A stretch of 64,000 nucleotides of DNA. Source: Bradyrhizobium sp. PSBB068 (GTDB lineage Bacteria > Pseudomonadota > Alphaproteobacteria > Rhizobiales > Xanthobacteraceae). Shown here in pieces: positions 25,501 through 33,402 of this stretch. Location of the stretch: the NCBI GenBank assembly GCA_016839165.1, contig CP069301.1, positions 1-64,000 on the forward strand, given 5' to 3'. A model generated the notes under the pieces. That model worked only from the letters and a program-made list of their open reading frames with translations, ran no database searches and was not told where the DNA came from. Both the position numbers and the translations under genes were made by a program. Numbering within the stretch: the first letter of the stretch is position 1; each line of letters opens with the position of its first letter.

Positions 25501-28500
25501 GTCGAGGAAGTCGGCGCCTTGGCGGGGTTCGAGATTCCGCTCAGGGAACTGGCCGAAATCGCGAAGCTCGAGCTCGATCGCGGCAGAATTCGGGCGATCC
25601 TGGACACTTCTCCGCTCAAGGTCGCGGTTGAGCATTTTGCAGGGATCCGGGATGGAGTAGCGAAGGCGTTCGCTGCGCTTGATTGGCTTCGGGCCGTTAA
25701 GTCGGCCGGAATGCCCGGAAATCTGCTTCGGCGATTGAGTTCGCCGACGGCGGCGGACGAGTTCGCCCGACTGAAATCCCTCGCAAACCGGGCGGCAGGC
25801 CCGCTTTCCATCTACGACGGCCAGGTCGAACTGTTGAACTCGCAATTTGGGGCGGTCGCCTACGCTCGGTTGGAGCCTGGAATCGTTTCGGAGGAGGTCG
25901 CAGCCCTTCTTCAGCGAAAAGAGGAATTGCGCGAGTTGCTTGCCGTGTACCGGCAGCGGCGGATCTTGGAATCGCTCGGCTTGGGAGAATTTCTCGAGTG
26001 TGCCGATCGAGAGCGGATTGAGCCGCTACATCTCCCGCAACTGCTTGAGGCGGTGCTCGCGCGCCGAGGCGCGGAATTGGCCAAAAGGTCGGCCGAGGCC
26101 CTTCAAGACAACACCGGCTCCTCACTCGAGACCCGTCGCAAGCAGTTTGCTGAAAAGGACCGCTCCAAGATCAAGGACGACCGGCTGAGGATCAAAGCAA
26201 AGCTGCTTACGAAGAGGCCGCTGCCCGGCTTCAACTTTGGCAAGAAGAAAACATGGACGGAGATGGCGCTTCTCGGGAACGAAATCGCCAAGCAAAAACG
26301 GTTTGTCCCCCTGCGGATGCTGCTGGCTCAGGCCGGGAATTCCATACAGGCGCTTAAGCCGTGTTTCATGATGTCACCGCTGTCGCTTGCGAAATTCATG
26401 AAGGCAGGGTCCTTGAGCTTCGACATCCTCGTGATCGACGAAGCTTCGCAAATGCGGCCCGAGGACGCGCTCGGCGCCATGCTTCGATCGAAACAGATAG
26501 TGGTGGTCGGCGATCAGAAGCAGTTGCCTCCGACGGACTTTTTCGCGCGCTCCGGAGACGGAGGGTCGGGCGATGACGATGACTTCGAGGACCTCGACGA
26601 TGAATCCATTCTCGAAAGCTGTCAGAAGACTTTCGGTCAACGCCGCCCGCTCCGATGGCATTACAGGAGCCGCTGCGAGAGTCTGATCCGGTTCTCCAAC
26701 GAGCAGTTCTATCGTCGTGAACTGATCACCTTCCCGGCGTCGAAGCCGTCCTCGTTTTCGATCGACCTCGTGCGGGTACAGGGGACATTCCAGGCCAGGT
26801 GCAATCCTACGGAGGCGAGCCGGGTAGCGGAAGAAGCCATAACCTTCATGCGGCACCATGCGGCCCTTGATGAGGATGAAATCCCGTCGCTTGGTATCGT
26901 GGCGGTCAACATTCAGCAGCGTGACCTGATTCAGCAGGAGTTGAACCGCCTTATCGCGGATGACGTATTGGTCGACCAGTACCGCGAGAAGGTGTTGAGC
27001 AAGGGCGAGGAGTTGTTTGTCAAGAATCTGGAGAACGTGCAGGGCGACGAGCGCGACTTCATTTTCATCTCGATGACATATGGCCCCGAGGTGGGTACCA
27101 CCGTGCTCAAGCAGCGCTTCGGGCCGATCAACCGCAAGCAGGGTCACCGCCGGTTGAACGTTCTGTTTTCGCGGGCGCGAACGCGTATCGGTCTATTTTG
27201 TTCGTTTGGATCGACCGACGTAGTGCCGACGCCGGAAAGCTCCGAAGGCGTTCACGTGTTGCGTAGATATCTGGAATACGCAGAAACACGTGGTCGTGTT
27301 TCCGTCCTTTCGGGACCTGGAACGGATGCCGACAGCGACTTTGAGATAGAAGTGGCTGATAGACTGCGGGCACGAGGCTATATTGTCGACTATCAGGTTG
27401 GAGTGTCCGGGTACAAGATCGACCTGGGCGTCCGCCATCCGAACCACCCCGAGCGCTATCTTGCGGGTGTTGAGTGCGATGGCGCGACCTACCATCGCAG
27501 CAAGAGCGCGCGTGATCGGGATCGCCTGAGAGAGGAGGTCCTGAATGATAAGGGCTGGGATATCGTCCGAATTTGGTCGACCGACTGGTTCGACAATCCG
27601 TCGCTTCAGACCACCCGGCTTCTCGAGAAGCTGGAGCTACTGCTCCGTAAGCCGGCTCTCGATCGATCCGAGTACACGATTGTAACAGAGGCGGCACAGC
27701 CCGCCGGTACAACGGAGACGGCCCAGCCGGCGTCGGAGGCTTCCGATGTTGAGACGCCCGCGCCAGACGCGCCGCCTGCTCCGGAAGTACGGGGCGAGGA
27801 ACCGTCAGTGCAGCCGAAAGCGGATGCGGGACTGCAGGAAAAATCATCGCTTACGGAAGCCGAATGCTTCGAGGCGCTGCGCCAGTTTCGTGACCACGTG
27901 GTTGGCAATGAAATGGTCGACTGGGAGCCGCACCGGTCCATCCTCCGGGAGGCCATGATCGAGACGTTCGTCCGGCAGCGGTTCATGGATCCGGACGAGT
28001 GGTTTGAAAAAGTGCCTGGCTATCTTCGTCAGGGGACAAATCCGGTCGAGAAAGGCCGGTATCTTGATCGGATTTGTGAGATTGTGAGCAGGCTTGCCGA
28101 TCATTCGTCGGGCACCGCTGAAGCCGACTTCTCACTTGCGGGAGAGCAAGAGAAGTGGGAGGCGAAGCAGACCCATTTGCCCCTTGGTTTCGGTGCGAAA
28201 CCAGAAACTCGTCCCAACATGGAGCTAAATGGGGCCGAATACGTCGCAACCAATTTCTCAGTGCTGGGATTGAAGCCAGATGCCTCACGGTTCTACGACC
28301 GCGATTATGAACCGGTATTGAGCAGCATGGTAGCGCACGTACTGAAATACGAATCCCCGATATACGAAAATTTGCTCGTCGAACGGATCGCCCGGGCGCA
28401 CGGATTTCAACGTTCCGGAGATCGAATACAAAAGGCCGTCGGCAGAGTGATTGGGAAAAAATATCGAAAGAGCCAAGACGACGGTCGAACAGTGATTTGG

Positions 28501-28758
28501 GGCGATGGCTCAAGCTCGTCGGGGCTCGTAACCTATCGGACCAGTCAACCGGACGTCCGTTCGCATGTCGACGTTCCGATTGCCGAGCTTGCAAGCCTTG
28601 CAGTACCGTTTATCCGGGTGCGATTGGCAGATGACGATATTCTTTACAGGATGGCGGATCATTTCAAACTGGGGCGGCTGCGAGAAGCGACGCGTGTTCG
28701 TTTCCAATTGGCGCTTGATTTCGCTAGGGAGTCTGCAAATGGCAGCTCCAGACCCTGA
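22546..28758 (+). CDS. DUF4011-SF1 helicase-Vsr-type nuclease-DUF3320 protein (Hhe-like defence protein)
   Basis: This 2070-residue protein begins with a DUF4011 domain (LRLKLLDLSKKNRMLNYN, residues 20-37). A superfamily 1 helicase follows, with GPPGTGKS (411-418), DILVIDEAS (1293-1301), GDQKQLPP (1322-1329), VQGDERD (1498-1504) and NVLFSRAR (1538-1545). A helical insert of about 850 residues splits the two helicase halves. A Vsr/MTES-type nuclease domain comes next (DSDFEIEVADRLRARGY, then AGVECDGATYHRS with E1643 and D1645), then a Pro/Ala-rich linker and a DUF3320 domain near 1900-1970. DUF4011-helicase-Vsr proteins were reported as the anti-phage gene hhe. Start is GTG 22546 after GAGGGG. 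The stop overlaps the DUF429 start. Confidence 0.85.
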   Translation: MTIADDLGEQERLTEVYGRLRLKLLDLSKKNRMLNYNLGNRSKRHLQIVDEVMDEIYKKLAGDDATLRIEPLDEPEDVPPEEKTEEFIGALEHAKVSNLEYLTKLEALESAGRDDELALAKLERELRDHIRSEFGFSSRPKKAEINRADLARQAGIDPNFELGPVKTKASHSDGALQTLKFPDELDRIMGKIVADAKLAEQEMGISTLFLSFGFLEWYESDVSDKKAFAPLLLLPVTVDVKKQYGKNTYSLSANEGSAESNLSLQKLLETNVAFHRKLPTFENGDEDGVGSIEAYFDGVREAITGLGRWQIHRWMVLGHFAFGRFAVYADLSPDNWAVDPVDHPLVGAILRGTDATGDTGDGALLPGDLTDYSIDDPQIEALAPFLIQDADASQHSALIDAMKGHNLVIHGPPGTGKSQTIANIIANGLAANKTILFVAEKQAALEVVKRRLGKAGIGEFCLELHSDKASPKAVLESIEERLKVQPIAVPAAPGRSLHENKLEIARYLDALHAVQASGRTPFDLIWQALRGSTLNSVAVEALSVVKLPVDLLNSADNLSQVEADLGRFAGDSETFLRSFGHPAESLWSKAGLGNVQSVQIDDLLACLVKIDGSARPLSSCIVDNSDFEIGSIADLRTTVRAGEALDDGPVPELVGVVSQLEPDQLAEALNAQRKLDDVVRALAAYPSIGAQSAGVLRAAVELGRMPLQEIYFEATPAGLIRIANETVEKDLLLRNAIAEFSPVLELFKLNGKCPATSLDAIAKAVIASTKISQEHRSALYLNQSVDEATFGPLRERWVSLIAKEREWRQYLSAYGREAWPAPGTLRSASELLKKGNLGRAMAAISGSAKPVRDLVARLGLADSEKPADDLAALAIHVDAIDAFEAGESAERLLATSWLGLDTKFDLIDFGIRVRRYLTEQVGRDLMLRLLQVPQESVRRLHNFEAPATNLRKIISARAARLDDRSVDLTIDMLDNEIQLMRRVVAVEEVGALAGFEIPLRELAEIAKLELDRGRIRAILDTSPLKVAVEHFAGIRDGVAKAFAALDWLRAVKSAGMPGNLLRRLSSPTAADEFARLKSLANRAAGPLSIYDGQVELLNSQFGAVAYARLEPGIVSEEVAALLQRKEELRELLAVYRQRRILESLGLGEFLECADRERIEPLHLPQLLEAVLARRGAELAKRSAEALQDNTGSSLETRRKQFAEKDRSKIKDDRLRIKAKLLTKRPLPGFNFGKKKTWTEMALLGNEIAKQKRFVPLRMLLAQAGNSIQALKPCFMMSPLSLAKFMKAGSLSFDILVIDEASQMRPEDALGAMLRSKQIVVVGDQKQLPPTDFFARSGDGGSGDDDDFEDLDDESILESCQKTFGQRRPLRWHYRSRCESLIRFSNEQFYRRELITFPASKPSSFSIDLVRVQGTFQARCNPTEASRVAEEAITFMRHHAALDEDEIPSLGIVAVNIQQRDLIQQELNRLIADDVLVDQYREKVLSKGEELFVKNLENVQGDERDFIFISMTYGPEVGTTVLKQRFGPINRKQGHRRLNVLFSRARTRIGLFCSFGSTDVVPTPESSEGVHVLRRYLEYAETRGRVSVLSGPGTDADSDFEIEVADRLRARGYIVDYQVGVSGYKIDLGVRHPNHPERYLAGVECDGATYHRSKSARDRDRLREEVLNDKGWDIVRIWSTDWFDNPSLQTTRLLEKLELLLRKPALDRSEYTIVTEAAQPAGTTETAQPASEASDVETPAPDAPPAPEVRGEEPSVQPKADAGLQEKSSLTEAECFEALRQFRDHVVGNEMVDWEPHRSILREAMIETFVRQRFMDPDEWFEKVPGYLRQGTNPVEKGRYLDRICEIVSRLADHSSGTAEADFSLAGEQEKWEAKQTHLPLGFGAKPETRPNMELNGAEYVATNFSVLGLKPDASRFYDRDYEPVLSSMVAHVLKYESPIYENLLVERIARAHGFQRSGDRIQKAVGRVIGKKYRKSQDDGRTVIWGDGSSSSGLVTYRTSQPDVRSHVDVPIAELASLAVPFIRVRLADDDILYRMADHFKLGRLREATRVRFQLALDFARESANGSSRP

Positions 28759-29438
28759 TGGCAGCAACTTTTGTCGGATTTGATTCAGCATGGACTGACA
28801 ATCCGACATTGCCAGGCGCGATCTGTTCAGTCGTCTACGACGGCAGGCGGTTTGGCGATTTCAAGGAGCTAGTTCGTTTCGGCCAGGCGCTTGATTTCGT
28901 TCGTGAGATCCACGGGCTTGGTCAATTGACACTGGTTGCGATCGACCAGCCGACCATAGTGCCCAATCAGTCGAGTATGAGGCCGGCCGAACGCGTTGGT
29001 GCATCGGTTATTTCCTGGCTTGGAGGTGGTGTGCAGCCTGCCAATCGGGCGAGGGTGAGAATGTTCGACGACGGAGCTCCCATCTGGAGTTTTCTGAGGG
29101 ATATGGGCGCAACGGAAGATCCTGAACGCGGGCGTTCGGCGGCTGTCGGCCTCTACGTCATGGAAGTTTTTCCAGCCTTGGCGCTGCCTGCATTCCACGA
29201 GGATTTCTGCGGCAGACTGCGGGCACCGCGTTACAATCCAGCGCGGAAGACGTTCCGCAAGGAAGATTGGATTCGTGTTGTCGAGGTCGTGGCCGCTGAG
29301 TCCGAAAGGCTGGGATGCTCAGTCGTTGCAGAGTGGAGCGCTTCGCTGAAAAAGGTGGGTAACCACACAGCTCGAGACTCCCTCACGGCCTCGCACACTT
29401 CGCGAATCGAGCAAGAGCTCGACCTCAAGATAGGCTAA
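28758..29438 (+). CDS. DUF429 protein, predicted RNase H-like nuclease
   Basis: The 226-residue protein matches DUF429: FVGFDSAWTDNPTLPGAI at the N-terminus with an acidic residue on the first strand, VAIDQPTIVPNQ, MRPAERVGASVISWL, and VGLYVMEVFPALALP. DUF429 is predicted to adopt an RNase H-like fold, but its substrate is not known. Its ATG (28758) overlaps the TGA of the giant helicase gene, so the two proteins are probably made together. I infer that it is a second effector or processing factor of this defence cassette. Confidence 0.8.
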   Translation: MAATFVGFDSAWTDNPTLPGAICSVVYDGRRFGDFKELVRFGQALDFVREIHGLGQLTLVAIDQPTIVPNQSSMRPAERVGASVISWLGGGVQPANRARVRMFDDGAPIWSFLRDMGATEDPERGRSAAVGLYVMEVFPALALPAFHEDFCGRLRAPRYNPARKTFRKEDWIRVVEVVAAESERLGCSVVAEWSASLKKVGNHTARDSLTASHTSRIEQELDLKIG

Positions 29439-29494
29439 GTGTCGCATGGTGGCCCGTTTCCTTCTACGACTCATCACGGATTCGCATAACCTTC

Positions 29495-29517
29495 ATTATG
29501 GAATATATTCCTATAAT
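29495..29517. promoter_or_regulatory. A+T-rich near-palindrome after the DUF429 gene
   Basis: A 23-base near-palindrome centred on GGAATATATTCC, with ATTAT and ATAAT outer arms, stands out in GC-rich surroundings. It could be an operator, a promoter or part of an attachment region. No gene downstream explains it. Confidence 0.35.
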
Positions 29518-29730
29518 ATAACTGTGTGCGCCCTGGGATATGGCGAAGGTGCTGCAACGACCGCTGCCGATGACGCACTTAAGATCGTGGCGCGCGGAAC
29601 GGTCAAAAGGACCGCGCGGCAGCCAATGATCGAAAAGGCTGGCACCGGGAGGCTCAGAGCACGTCTGGGTCCGGGGGGACGTATGCCAAGGTCTTCACCC
29701 GAGGCTGTTGTATCCCCGTCGCCTACTTCC

Positions 29731-29779
29731 TTCTTCCTTGTTCCTTGTTCCTTGCCCCTTGCCCCTTGCCCCTTGCCCA
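29731..29779 (+). repeat. Seven tandem heptamers, TTGYYCC type
   Basis: Seven consecutive 7-base units drift from TTCTTCC through TTGTTCC to TTGCCCC and TTGCCCA. The block is strongly pyrimidine-rich on the plus strand and lies 120 bases left of the tRNA fragment. It does not encode a recognisable protein. Confidence 0.75.
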
Positions 29780-29899
29780 TTTGGCGACGCGGCAGATCCT
29801 CAAGCTCGCGCGCGCGATGCGAGAACTGGGCCGCCGGCAACTTCGATATCGCAGATCTGGCCGTTCGATGGGTTGTCCCTTTGGTCGTGACGTCCTTCG

Positions 29900-29950
29900 T
29901 TGCCCTCCGAAGGCAAAGGGTCACACGTTCGAATCGTGTCGGGTACGCCA
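29900..29950 (+). tRNA. 3' half of tRNA-Arg(CCG), probable attachment-site scar
   Basis: The stretch folds as the 3' part of a tRNA: anticodon stem TTGCC/GGCAA with loop CTCCGAA (anticodon CCG, arginine), a variable loop, T stem ACACG/CGTGT with loop TTCGAAT, acceptor strand CGGGTAC, discriminator G and encoded CCA. The 5' half that should read GTACCCG and the D arm is absent upstream. Such tRNA 3' ends are the usual target and end scar of integrases. The island would then lie to the left of this site, that is on the repABC side. Confidence 0.7.
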
Positions 29951-30462
29951 CAAAATCAATGCCTTATATTAGCGCAAGCGTCCTAAAGTGAGTGAAAGCA
30001 AAAACTCACCACAAACTCACCAAAATAATCAAAATAATCCAGCGCTGGCGCAGAATCTCGGGGATCGCGGAGCTGCCGCCGGCTGCGAAATCCAGTTTGG
30101 CCCCAGGCCATTCGGGCCGGAGGAAGGTAAAAAGCGGGGAGGCGCAACCACCGATACCGACATTCGAGTCGGGAGGGAGAGCACCAAATAGCCATTGATC
30201 GTCATCGTGTTCATTTGCGATCTTAGGTTTCGTGCAATCGTGTGAATAAGGCAATCGTTGCTAACAGCTGGCGACAAACCCCTCGGCGCACTGCGTTTCT
30301 TTGGCCGACACCGCTACTATAAGACGAGGTCCTGCGACGCCAGATCGTCATTCTTTTGATGCGATGCAGCACCCGCTGGTGCGACCTCCGGCTGTCCCGC
30401 AGGAACTAAAAGCCGCGACAGTGGTTGTTGGAGTCACATCAACCACCTCCTCAGGAACTGCA
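29951..30462. other. Gap without a recognisable gene
   Basis: A short frame at 29988-30191 starts GTG and is rich in Asn and Gln, but it has no motif and no convincing ribosome site. I see no other gene before the histidine-rich protein. Confidence 0.4.
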
Positions 30463-30672
30463 ATGGCACAATCACCGAAGCACCCCTCTCAAGAGCATCA
30501 TCACACGGCCGCCGCCCATCACCATGCGGCAGCCCATCACCATCATCAGGCCGAGCATCATCACGCGCGCGGCGAGCACGCGGACGCTACCCATCACGCA
30601 AATGCGGCTCACGAGCACAGCGAACAAGCTCATAAACACACGACGACAGCGCACTCTCATTCTCAAAAATAG
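30463..30672 (+). CDS. Small histidine-rich protein
   Basis: The 69-residue product is nearly one third histidine, arranged as HHHTAAAHHHAAAHHHHQAEHHH with later HANAAHEHSEQAHKH. No signal peptide is visible. Such a composition suggests binding or storage of Ni, Co, Zn or Cu. It heads the metal-resistance block. I start at ATG 30463, preceded by CAGGAA; the longer upstream frame has no such support. Confidence 0.6.
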   Translation: MAQSPKHPSQEHHHTAAAHHHAAAHHHHQAEHHHARGEHADATHHANAAHEHSEQAHKHTTTAHSHSQK

Positions 30673-31347
30673 AGCCGTGTCGTTAGCGCTGGAACGGCCT
30701 CGGCGAGATCCGGGGCCTTCCTGGGTTGTGCTGTCCGGCGTCTAAATCTAGCTGAGGCCAGCGCCGCGAATGTGATTCCGCCTCGGCCAATTGCAAAGCG
30801 CCCGTGTCGGCCACAAAACTACGCGTATTGTTGAAATGGAATTTCTTTCGCACGGCCAGACCCGCTTTAGCTAATCCGCCTGCTCGTCCGACGACTTGTT
30901 CTTCTCAGAACTTCCCTGCATCTCTCGCTCCGCATGAAGATAAACTCTTGGTCCCTGCCCTGGGGCTGTCCTGCTTCTTCGCATAGCTGGTAAGCGCGGC
31001 ACACAATATCCATCTCACGGGCATTACCATCGAAGTTCCTTTCCCAGCGGCAATCCACTCTTGGGGTTTGCGGCGCGCGGCCCAGGCCGCGGACAGTCCG
31101 CCGCCTGAAAACTCATCCATTCCAGCTTCCGTAGACGAAATTGTCCAGATCAAACGCAAACTCGTGGTTTCCTAGCTTCACTTTGTAACGTGGCGTGGTC
31201 GATCGCATCGTCGTCACTAGTCTTCGCGTCGTTCCAGCATGCGATCTTCGCCTAGATTTCCCGAAGGCATGAGCACAGCAACCGAGTCGTTGAGCCCAAC
31301 CCCAGCAGGATCCACCAGCCCGTAATGGTGGGCAAGGCGTCGCATAC
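30673..31347. other. 675-base gap without a recognisable gene
   Basis: Only overlapping short frames without motifs are present. Nothing here can be named. Confidence 0.4.
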
Positions 31348-31821
31348 TCATTGCAACCGCGTGCCATTCCACTTTCTCCGAAAGTGACAAAATGAGCCAC
31401 CTCGGCCGCAGTCAAAGTCGATCGACGGAATGCCATTTTCGTTAGACATATCAATCTCGCGGATATTGCCTCGCCATATCTCGCGCATGCGTCCACTTGT
31501 CGTAATGAACAGTCGATGAAGGCACCCGCTCGTCGAGCAGAGCAAATCTTTGCCGGAGCAATCAAAGTGTTCGAAGTGGATCGTCGTGAATTCTTGCCCC
31601 TCAGAGCCCGGTAAGTACCGTAGAAATCCAGTCCGGACTCTCGTCGTTTCGCCGCCACATAGATTCTGCGCGTCTTTGAGCGCAAGACGAACAGCCGCCG
31701 GAAAACGGCTCATTTGCTCGGTCGACAGGTTGGACCATCCGCCCTGTGCGATGCCGGAGGCTCTGGCTTGAGCATCGGCCGCGGCGAGGCAAAACATCAG
31801 CCCAACGACGAATTTCAACAT
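31348..31821 (-). CDS. Secreted hypothetical protein
   Basis: The 157-residue protein has a signal peptide (MLKFVVGLMFCLAAADAQARA) and a mature part with five or more cysteines (NLCGGE, FDCSGKDLLCSTSGCLHRLF, DFDCGRGGSFCHF), which suggests disulfide bonds in the periplasm. I do not recognise the family. It stands alone on the minus strand, 30 bases downstream of the PilZ gene, and could be the last gene of that unit. Confidence 0.65.
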   Translation of the reverse strand: MLKFVVGLMFCLAAADAQARASGIAQGGWSNLSTEQMSRFPAAVRLALKDAQNLCGGETTRVRTGFLRYLPGSEGQEFTTIHFEHFDCSGKDLLCSTSGCLHRLFITTSGRMREIWRGNIREIDMSNENGIPSIDFDCGRGGSFCHFRRKWNGTRLQ

Positions 31822-31850
31822 CACTACGTCCTACGATCCGCCGAAATACA

Positions 31851-32111
31851 TCAGCTTTCCGGATTGGCGCCGACCAGGAAAATGACCCCGAGCCGCCTTT
31901 CCTGAATCCAGGCTACCTGACACTCACGCCTAAAGTGATCCGCCGCGATATCCAGCATAAATTGTCTCGGAATCCCGAGCGGGCTCTCGACGTCCAGCAT
32001 GGCGCCTGTGGCCGACAAATTTCGGACGGTGCAATTTATAGCGGCACCCCCGAACGCGATCGTGCCGGCCTTCAACACCTTCTTCCGCGAGATAATCCTT
32101 TTCTCCACCAT
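31851..32111 (-). CDS. PilZ-domain protein
   Basis: The 86-residue protein is a single PilZ-like domain: EKRIISRKKVLKAGTIAFGGAAINCTVRNLSATGAMLDVESPLGIP, then RRECQVAWIQERRLGVIF. The RxxxR motif for cyclic-di-GMP is only partly matched (RIISRKK), so binding is uncertain. Start ATG 32111 follows GAGGCGG. It lies 20 bases downstream of the EncFtn-like gene on the same strand, probably in one operon. Confidence 0.75.
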   Translation of the reverse strand: MVEKRIISRKKVLKAGTIAFGGAAINCTVRNLSATGAMLDVESPLGIPRQFMLDIAADHFRRECQVAWIQERRLGVIFLVGANPES

Positions 32112-32131
32112 CGAAACCGCCTCAAGAGGGA

Positions 32132-32446
32132 TCAATCGACCTTTTTCTCAGCCGCCTCGGCGCGCTTCACGATATCTCCCTTCGTGAATAGGATGCCTTG
32201 GAGTTCGGTCCGCCAGTCTTCGTTGCGACGAAGAAGGAATTCGAGGTTCATGCCAAAATGCTTGAACTCCTCCTTTTGCGCGTTCGCCATAATGGCTTTG
32301 GCTTCCTTGTCTTTTTCGAGCGACATCCGTTGTTCGTACCAGCCAATGGCCTCAGCCTCCTCGATCAGTGATGTTATCATTCGCGCAAAGGTCCGAGTTT
32401 CCTGCGAAAGTTCATCCGCCGGTTCGTGATACTGATCGAAACCCAT
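32132..32446 (-). CDS. EncFtn-like encapsulated-ferritin homologue
   Basis: The 104-residue protein follows the encapsulated ferritin pattern: EPADELSQETRTFARMITSLIEEAEAIGWYEQR, then NAQKEEFKHFGMNLEFLLRR and ILFTKGDIV. E30, W36, Y37, E60 and H63 align with the ferroxidase-site residues E32, W38, Y39, E62 and H65 of the Rhodospirillum protein. The usual C-terminal tail that targets the protein into encapsulin is missing; it stops at AEKKVD. No encapsulin shell gene is visible in the window. A clean Shine-Dalgarno sequence (AGGAG) supports the start. Confidence 0.75.
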   Translation of the reverse strand: MGFDQYHEPADELSQETRTFARMITSLIEEAEAIGWYEQRMSLEKDKEAKAIMANAQKEEFKHFGMNLEFLLRRNEDWRTELQGILFTKGDIVKRAEAAEKKVD

Positions 32447-32755
32447 TGTCTGTCTCCTATTAAATCATGTGCTAAGATTGAGTTGTTCAAGGTGAGAGGG
32501 AAGGTAATTCTAGATAAAAAATCTGTTCTGCTAACGCTGAGGATGCAGGCCCATTCAGCCTAAGCCACACTTCGGCCTGGACAATTGATCTTTGTCCGTT
32601 CCGTCCGTAAGTTCCGGCAGATTGTTCTGAACGCTGGTGTTGGTCATCGTTCCTCCGAAAGCGTAAAATTCGTCGACATTCGGCTTTGTGGTTGCAAACA
32701 AGCGTTAGAAAATGGTTGCAACCGCTTCGTTTCTGGCGCGTGCGTACTGTTTCCA

Positions 32756-33352
32756 TTAGAGTTCACGTCCGTTTCCTTCCCGTTCGATTTTCTTTGGCCG
32801 CCAGCGCCGGGCGTCGAGCCGGCCGATCACGGGTAGGAATTCGAACTCAAGAATCAGGATCACCATCCCGGTCACAAGTCCGGCTATGAGAAGTTCGCCG
32901 ACCCCAGCGAGCATGCCGACTGCCGCCGTTGCCCAAATGGCGGCTGCAGTAGTCAAGCCACGGATATTGCCCCCGTCCTTAAGGATCATACCTCCACCCA
33001 GAAATCCAACGCCAGTAACGACGCCCGCCATCACCTTCTCGGCGGTCGCCGGGAAGTTCTCAACCCCAACGGCGGTAAATGCGGCTGCACCCAGACTGAC
33101 GAGCATGAAGGTGCGGTCGCCGGCCTCCGAACCGCGAAACTCACGTTCCCATCCAATGGGAAAGGCCAGCGCGACGGCAACTCCGATCCGGACAAGCAGC
33201 GCCAAATCGAACCTTGTAGTCCCGCCGGACTCGCCTGTAGCTGCGAATGCGGCGCCCGTTGTCACCCCGAAGACAAGGGCGACGACTGCGAGTTTGGCCG
33301 CCGCATGGTGCGTCCCTTCTGGCATGGATAACCGGCTCAATGTTTGAAACAT
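32756..33352 (-). CDS. mgtC: MgtC/SapB-family membrane protein
   Basis: The 198-residue protein has several membrane segments and the MgtC signature: RIGVAVALAFPIGWEREFRGSEAGDRTFMLVSLGAAAFTAVG, then VMAGVVTGVGFLGGGMILKDGGNIRGLTTAAAIWATAAVGM. MgtC proteins act in Mg2+ limitation and modulate the ATP synthase. The N-terminus before the first MgtC helix is longer than usual and includes a hydrophobic AVVALVFGVTTGAAFAA segment. The start at ATG 33352 is likely; ATG 33325 is possible. It follows the P-type ATPase gene on the same strand. Confidence 0.85.
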   Translation of the reverse strand: MFQTLSRLSMPEGTHHAAAKLAVVALVFGVTTGAAFAATGESGGTTRFDLALLVRIGVAVALAFPIGWEREFRGSEAGDRTFMLVSLGAAAFTAVGVENFPATAEKVMAGVVTGVGFLGGGMILKDGGNIRGLTTAAAIWATAAVGMLAGVGELLIAGLVTGMVILILEFEFLPVIGRLDARRWRPKKIEREGNGREL

Positions 33353-33402
33353 GGAATTACTGAGGGTGCGAAGCCACGAGAAAGCACTCAATTGCGGGTT
33401 TC

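Noticed and set aside
29731..29779. Heptamer array considered as a CRISPR
   Set aside because: Units are 7 bases, directly adjacent and without spacers; no cas gene is present.
29900..29950. Complete tRNA-Arg gene
   Set aside because: No 5' acceptor strand or D arm precedes it, so it cannot fold into a full tRNA.
29446..29991. 181-residue frame across the heptamers and tRNA fragment
   Set aside because: It reads through repeats and the tRNA fragment and has no protein-like features.
30472..30666. Minus-strand frame rich in Met and Val
   Set aside because: It is the antisense of the histidine-rich gene (CAT codons read as ATG).
32487..32756. 89-residue minus-strand frame before mgtC
   Set aside because: No motif, no ribosome site, and composition unlike the neighbouring genes.
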